From assembly GCA_947497585.1 (NCBI GenBank), contig CANMHG010000009.1, forward strand, positions 102,524 through 166,523: a stretch of DNA of 64,000 nucleotides. The letters run 5' to 3'. Within the stretch, counting starts at the first letter, position 1. The number at the start of each line of letters is the position of its first letter. The stretch comes from an uncultured Bacillaceae bacterium. GTDB lineage: Bacteria; Bacillota; Bacilli; Bacillales; Bacillaceae_L. A program made the position numbers and the translations under genes. Below, in pieces: positions 60,182 to 64,000 of the stretch. Below the pieces are notes generated by a model. It saw nothing but the letters and a program-made list of their open reading frames with translations, was not told the origin of the DNA and did no database searches.

Positions 60182-60532
60182 ATGAACGAAGTGGAATCTC
60201 TAGAGGCAAGAATTGAACGGTTAGAGTATTATCAAACCTTATTATTTGATTTATTAGATACAGAAAAAGCTGCATTTTACAAACTTGTCGTTAAATCTCA
60301 ATTAGGGAAAACTGAGGTTAATGAGCTACTCAGCCTTTGTGAAATTATGGACGAAAAATTCAAACAGCAAAAAGCGGAAGGATTTGTTACGTTCACTCCG
60401 CTTCTTACAGAATTTGTAGGAATGTTACATTCTAAACTAGAAGTTAAAGAAGTCATTGATGCTTTGATCAATCATGGAAAGTATTTGGCTTTGATGTATG
60501 AATTTAAGAAATTGTTGAATACCCTAGACTAG
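60182..60532 (+). CDS. yhaI: DUF1878 protein YhaI
   Basis: 116-residue helical protein: SLEARIERLEYYQTLLFDLL, then CEIMDEKFKQQKAEGFVTF and EFVGMLHSKLEVKE. Family and position (next to hpr, convergent) match B. subtilis YhaI. Function unknown. AAAGGGG lies just before ATG. Confidence 0.87.
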   Translation: MNEVESLEARIERLEYYQTLLFDLLDTEKAAFYKLVVKSQLGKTEVNELLSLCEIMDEKFKQQKAEGFVTFTPLLTEFVGMLHSKLEVKEVIDALINHGKYLALMYEFKKLLNTLD

Positions 60533-60535
60533 ACC

Positions 60536-61132
60536 CTAATTACTAGCAACTTCCTTTGAATGTGCTTCTTCATCTACACGTTTGTATAATTTTCCATCAA
60601 TTTCAATGAATTCATCCTCGAGATTTTTAAAAGATCTCTCAAATATTTGCATAAAGTCATCACCGTAAATATTACGAATAATACACATAACCTCAAGCAT
60701 ATCGGGGAATTTACCGTATAAATCCTTTAGTGGTAATGCACCGCTATAAACAGCATTATTGCTAGGGTTATAGTCTTCAGTCAATTTTAAAAGAATGTCC
60801 TCGCCTTTTTCTGTTAACTCGATATACGTGTTTCGTTTGTCATTTTCCTTTTTAGAAAATTGCAGTAACCCTCGTTCTTCTAATTTCTTCGAGAAATTAA
60901 ATGCAGTAGAAACATGCATTACACCAAATTTAGCAATCTCTGAAATTGATGCACCTTTTAAATGATAGGCAATCCATAGGATATGATGCTCATTGATATT
61001 TAAATCATATGGCTTAATCCATTGTTGCCAGTCTTTCTCAATAGATTTCCATAGAGCCTTGCTCAACTGAGCCACTCTTTGGCTAAAGATCATAGCATCT
61101 TTAATTGAATATTGCGATTCTTCTTTTTTCAT
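60536..61132 (-). CDS. hpr: Transition-state regulator Hpr (ScoC)
   Basis: 198-residue MarR-family repressor of proteases and sporulation genes. Winged-helix region about 40-110 ([40 protein letters not shown]) with flanking dimer helices. B. subtilis Hpr is 203 residues. Three bases separate its stop from the convergent yhaI stop. It controls protease production together with AbrB in Bacillus. Confidence 0.94.
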   Translation of the reverse strand: MKKEESQYSIKDAMIFSQRVAQLSKALWKSIEKDWQQWIKPYDLNINEHHILWIAYHLKGASISEIAKFGVMHVSTAFNFSKKLEERGLLQFSKKENDKRNTYIELTEKGEDILLKLTEDYNPSNNAVYSGALPLKDLYGKFPDMLEVMCIIRNIYGDDFMQIFERSFKNLEDEFIEIDGKLYKRVDEEAHSKEVASN

Positions 61133-61250
61133 CTAGTCACCTACTTTTACAATTCTAAAATACTATTAATACTATTATGCCAATAAAATAAAAATTAATA
61201 AAGAACTAAATTTACTAAATTTTTAAATAAAAAAAATAATTGGCTTAAAA

Positions 61251-61610
61251 TCATGATTTTTGAACAGATTTTTCCAAATTTGACAAAAGAATTTCGATTT
61301 CAGAAAGCTCTTTTTGAATACTTTTTTTATTTTCTTTAGTTGATTCAGACCATTGGTCAAAAGAATGAACAAGATCCTTTTTAAGTTCAGAAAAAGCGGT
61401 GATACTTTGCTTTGAAGAGGAAGTAATGGTATTGGTCAAATCTAGGCCATCACTCTTCAGCTTTTGAAGTGTTTCAATTAACTGTTCGGAATTTGAATGC
61501 AACTGTTTACGTAGCTCCTTACCAGAGGTAGGTGAGGTAAGAAGTGTTGTAGCACCCCCAATAACACCGCCAATTATAATTCCATATAAAAAGTTTAATC
61601 CTTTGCCCAT
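61251..61610 (-). CDS. yhaH: YtxH-like protein YhaH
   Basis: 119 residues. One N-terminal membrane helix with glycines (FLYGIIIGGVIGGATTLLTS) then PTSGKELRKQL, the YtxH domain hallmark, and a coiled-coil tail. ATG 61610 has GGAG eight bases upstream. Position beside hpr matches yhaH, a general stress gene in B. subtilis. Confidence 0.87.
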   Translation of the reverse strand: MGKGLNFLYGIIIGGVIGGATTLLTSPTSGKELRKQLHSNSEQLIETLQKLKSDGLDLTNTITSSSKQSITAFSELKKDLVHSFDQWSESTKENKKSIQKELSEIEILLSNLEKSVQKS

Positions 61611-61760
61611 GTTTATCACTCCATTTAAAAATCCTGAAAAAGTAATAGTAACAAATTTCTACAAGTTGCCTTATATTTCCTCTTTTTCCATACGAAAACT
61701 TTTAAGTCCTTACATACGATAACCGAACCCAGCATAAAGATGAATAAAGGGGGAGTTGAA

Positions 61761-61958
61761 TTGTCTGGGGTCATATTTATAACATTCGTTATTAGTATTT
61801 TATGTTTAATTGGTATGACTAATTATTTTATGTTATCTCAAAAAGCGAGAGTCTATCCTCCAAAGAAGGTTTTGCTTAAAAAAGCTGGACTATTAGGAGT
61901 AGCTGGTATCATTTTTTTAGTAATTGGTATACTTTTGTATAGCATGGGAACGAAATAA
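61761..61958 (+). CDS. Small membrane protein of unknown function
   Basis: 65 residues with two membrane helices (about 2-22 and 42-62) and a basic middle (SQKARVYPPKKVLLKK). TTG 61761 follows GGGGGAG with six bases between; an ATG 21 bases upstream overlaps that site and is less likely. Not recognised. Confidence 0.6.
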   Translation: MSGVIFITFVISILCLIGMTNYFMLSQKARVYPPKKVLLKKAGLLGVAGIIFLVIGILLYSMGTK

Positions 61959-61988
61959 AAAACCCGATCTTGTATGAGATCGGGTTTT
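61957..61988. terminator. Bidirectional terminator
   Basis: AAAACCCGATC / GATCGGGTTTT stem with an eight-base loop. It lies between the 65-residue gene and trpP. Confidence 0.85.
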
Positions 61989-61996
61989 GTCTTTTA

Positions 61997-62521
61997 TTAT
62001 AATTCAGAAGCGAGTCTAGTACGTTTAAATATCTGTTGAACTATCGGGTAAATCACAACCATAGCAACTGTGTTAAATGCAGCAGTTGGAAGAACAATTC
62101 CGGCAAAAAGACTTAGAAAAGTTGCTCCACCAGGCAGTTGGAAGAATATTAGGGCTGAGCCTAAGAATATAAATCCTGAAATTAGTGTGCCAATAGCGGT
62201 TAACGTACCAGCTGATAACAAGGAATGGCTATATTTTTTTATAAGCAATAGCATTCCAAAAAAGACAAAAGCAGTAATTGGTTTATCAATTAAGTTAGGA
62301 ATTTGTCCTGAAGGAAATCCAGTTGTTAAGGCTGAAATAATCCCTGTTAACAGACCCAATAGTAAAACATTTTTTCCAGAAGGGAACAGTAATATCCCTA
62401 AAAACATCATCGTTAGCATTAAATCCGGCTTCATTCCAAATAGTAATGGTGGTGTGACTGCATGAAGTACAGCACCCATTCCAACTAACAATGACAATAA
62501 AACTAGTACTCTCGTATTCAT
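61997..62521 (-). CDS. trpP: Tryptophan transporter TrpP
   Basis: 174-residue membrane protein with about five or six helices; features include GMGAVLHAVTPPLLFGMKPD and GIISALTTGFPSGQIPNLID. B. subtilis TrpP (YhaG) is about this length and is the main tryptophan importer, controlled at translation by the TRAP protein. A run of GAG/TAG triplets over the ribosome binding site and start codon suggests the same control here. Confidence 0.9.
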   Translation of the reverse strand: MNTRVLVLLSLLVGMGAVLHAVTPPLLFGMKPDLMLTMMFLGILLFPSGKNVLLLGLLTGIISALTTGFPSGQIPNLIDKPITAFVFFGMLLLIKKYSHSLLSAGTLTAIGTLISGFIFLGSALIFFQLPGGATFLSLFAGIVLPTAAFNTVAMVVIYPIVQQIFKRTRLASEL

Positions 62522-62550
62522 TTCTCATCTCTCCTATTCTAACTACGCTC
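62503..62550 (-). promoter_or_regulatory. TRAP binding site over the trpP translation start
   Basis: On the minus strand the triplets run GAG-CG-TAG-T-TAG-AA-TAG-GA-GAG-AT-GAG, then after the start codon GAG and TAG. The six upstream triplets have spacers of one or two bases, as TRAP requires, and cover the GGAGAG ribosome binding site. Tryptophan-bound TRAP would block ribosome access. Confidence 0.7.
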
Positions 62551-62647
62551 ATTTTTTTGAGGATCCTCCAATAGTGCTCTATGCCTATTGCGAAAATACT
62601 CATTTATTAGTATATCAAAACTTAGTATAGTTTGACAGTATAAATTA

Positions 62648-63733
62648 TCAGAAATTTTTATTTTTAAATTGTTTCATAAAATGGGCAAAGGCTTCACACG
62701 ATTCATAGGAGACAGCATTGTAGATAGAAGCCCTACAGCCGCCAATTGAACGATGTCCATTTAAGCCAATAAATCCATACTCAGCTGCTTGTGTTAAAAA
62801 TTTGTCTGTATGAGCTTCTGTTGGTAACTTGAAGGTAATATTCATGTTTGATCGACTATCTTTAGTTGCATGAGGTATGTAGAAGCCATCAGACTCATCA
62901 ATTGATCGATAAATTAGCGATGCTTTTTTATTGTTTTTATCTTCTATAACTTCAACACCACCATGTTTTTTCACCCATTTAAGAACAAGTGATAGTAGAT
63001 AAATTGAAAAAGTGGGAGGCGTATTGTAAAGACTGTTATTTTTAACATGAGTGTTGTAGTTTAAGATGGTTGGAATTGAAGCTGGAATGTTTGGCAGAAG
63101 GTCTTTTCTTAGGATTACAACTGTTACACCTGCTGGACCTAAATTTTTTTGTGCACCTGCATAAATTAGAGAGAATGAATCAACATTTATTCTCTTGCTT
63201 AAAATGTCACTAGACATATCGGCAATTAATGGAACTTGACCAGTTTCTGGATAGGAGTGAAACTGTGTCCCATAAATTGTATTGTTCGATGTAATGTGTA
63301 AGTAGGAGCTATTTTTAGGTAAATTATAAGTTGTATCGGTAGGAATCGTTGTGTAATTACTATCTTTCGTTGAAGCGGTGATAGATGTCTCACCAATTTT
63401 ACTTGCTTCCTTGTATGCCTTTTCAGACCAAACTCCAGTTAAGACATAGGAAGCGACACTGCCTTCAGTTAATAAGTTTAACGGTACCATTGAAAATTGT
63501 AGGCTCGCTCCACCTTGTAAAAAAAGGACTTCATACTTATCAGAGATCTTCATTAGCTCTTTTAACAAGCCTTTTGCTTGTTCATGAACCTCTTCATACG
63601 CTTTACTGCGATGGCTAAGTTCCATAATCGACATTCCAGTATTGTTAAAGTTAAGAAGTTGAGCTTGTGCTTCTCTTAAGACTTCCTTGGGTAAAGCAGA
63701 GGGACCTGCATTAAAATTATGAATTTCCTCCAA
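62648..63733 (-). CDS. serC: Phosphoserine aminotransferase SerC
   Basis: 361-residue PLP enzyme of serine synthesis. N-terminal NFNAGPSALPKEVL, PLP-Lys segment in LIYAGAQKNLGPAGVTVVIL (Lys of AQKN), and C-terminal GHRSIGGCRASIYNAV. TTG start with TTAGGAGGTG upstream. Adjacent to trpP as in B. subtilis, where serC is the neighbouring gene. Confidence 0.95.
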   Translation of the reverse strand: MEEIHNFNAGPSALPKEVLREAQAQLLNFNNTGMSIMELSHRSKAYEEVHEQAKGLLKELMKISDKYEVLFLQGGASLQFSMVPLNLLTEGSVASYVLTGVWSEKAYKEASKIGETSITASTKDSNYTTIPTDTTYNLPKNSSYLHITSNNTIYGTQFHSYPETGQVPLIADMSSDILSKRINVDSFSLIYAGAQKNLGPAGVTVVILRKDLLPNIPASIPTILNYNTHVKNNSLYNTPPTFSIYLLSLVLKWVKKHGGVEVIEDKNNKKASLIYRSIDESDGFYIPHATKDSRSNMNITFKLPTEAHTDKFLTQAAEYGFIGLNGHRSIGGCRASIYNAVSYESCEAFAHFMKQFKNKNF

Positions 63734-63824
63734 AAAAACACCTCCTAACTAAATTATTTTTTAATGGTAACACGATATTCCGAAAAGTAAAGTGAATTTT
63801 CAGTAAAGTTGTGATTCGAGTTTT

Positions 63825-64000
63825 GATTCGGACAGGTTGAGTGGTTGAAGCGAGAAACAAGTCTGAATCCGGTGCCGATTCGGACAGGTTGAGTGGTTGA
63901 AGCGAGAAACGAGTCTGAATCCTGTGCCGATTCGGACAGGTTGAGTAGTTGAAGCGAGAAACGAGTCCGAATTCGGTGCCGATTCGGACAGGTTGACTAG
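63825..64000. repeat. Tandem array R4b, 52-bp units, running off the window
   Basis: GATTCGGACAGGTTGA recurs at 63825, 63877, 63929 and 63981, an exact 52-base period. Each unit continues with GTGGTTGAAGCGAGAAAC and AGTCTGAATCC or GAGTCCGAATTC. Outer arms match the array at 38.6 kb but the interior differs, so the period is kept while the sequence has changed. Confidence 0.9.

Overview
The window is chromosomal DNA from a low-GC, aerobic, endospore-forming member of the Bacillaceae. Spore genes (an alpha/beta-type SASP, YjcZ-type miniproteins, YheC/YheD ATP-grasp proteins, yhaX, yhaL, hpr), Bacillus-style ribosome binding sites and gene order support this. From about 19.9 kb to the end the genes follow the Bacillus subtilis yhe-yha-prsA-hpr-trpP-serC region, with insertions. 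I see no prophage, transposase, rRNA or functional tRNA. The window opens inside a gene and closes inside a repeat array.

Layout. 0-2 kb: the end of a LiaS-type kinase, its LiaR regulator, a small membrane protein, and a 59-residue ORF behind a dense set of palindromes. 2-7.7 kb: a class A penicillin-binding protein, then an envelope-stress operon (SigW-type promoter, 25-codon leader ORF, NfeD, flotillin) and a DoxX-like membrane protein. 8-9.6 kb: a sigY operon (sigY-yxlC-yxlD-yxlE) ending in a YbjQ-type gene where B. subtilis has an ABC transporter. 9.6-19 kb: two TPP-riboswitch transcription units. One is for salvage (tenA-ykoEDC); the other makes the thiazole and joins the two halves of thiamine phosphate (tenI-thiOSGFDE). 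thiC is not in the window. 19-23.8 kb: the heterodimeric multidrug exporter bmrC-bmrD behind a long leader with a leader-peptide ORF and an attenuator.

24-31.5 kb: truncated hemoglobin, a CNNM/HlyC-type transporter, fumarase, a SASP gene with a SigG-type promoter and a cloverleaf-like leader, the MsmX sugar-transport ATPase, a YxkF-type regulator and small proteins. 31.3-36.6 kb: yheE plus four tandem YheC/YheD ATP-grasp genes (B. subtilis has two). 36.9-42.9 kb: yheB, yheA, an 11-unit array of 52-bp hairpin repeats, yhaX, hemZ and dinB-like genes. 43-49 kb: a fatty-acid beta-oxidation cluster behind a consensus cre site. 49-57.5 kb: yhzD, the NatAB-like exporter yhaQP, and the nucleic-acid genes yhaO-yhaN-yhaM-yhaL. 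57.7-63.7 kb: prsA, two YjcZ miniproteins, yhaJ, yhaI, hpr, yhaH, trpP (with a likely TRAP site over its start) and serC.

Intergenic DNA carries at least four families of palindromic repeats. I judge the most interesting unexplained items to be the sspB-type cloverleaf leader, the fourfold ATP-grasp cluster, the bmr attenuator and the regular 52-bp hairpin arrays. All assignments are from reading the sequence; no database search was run.
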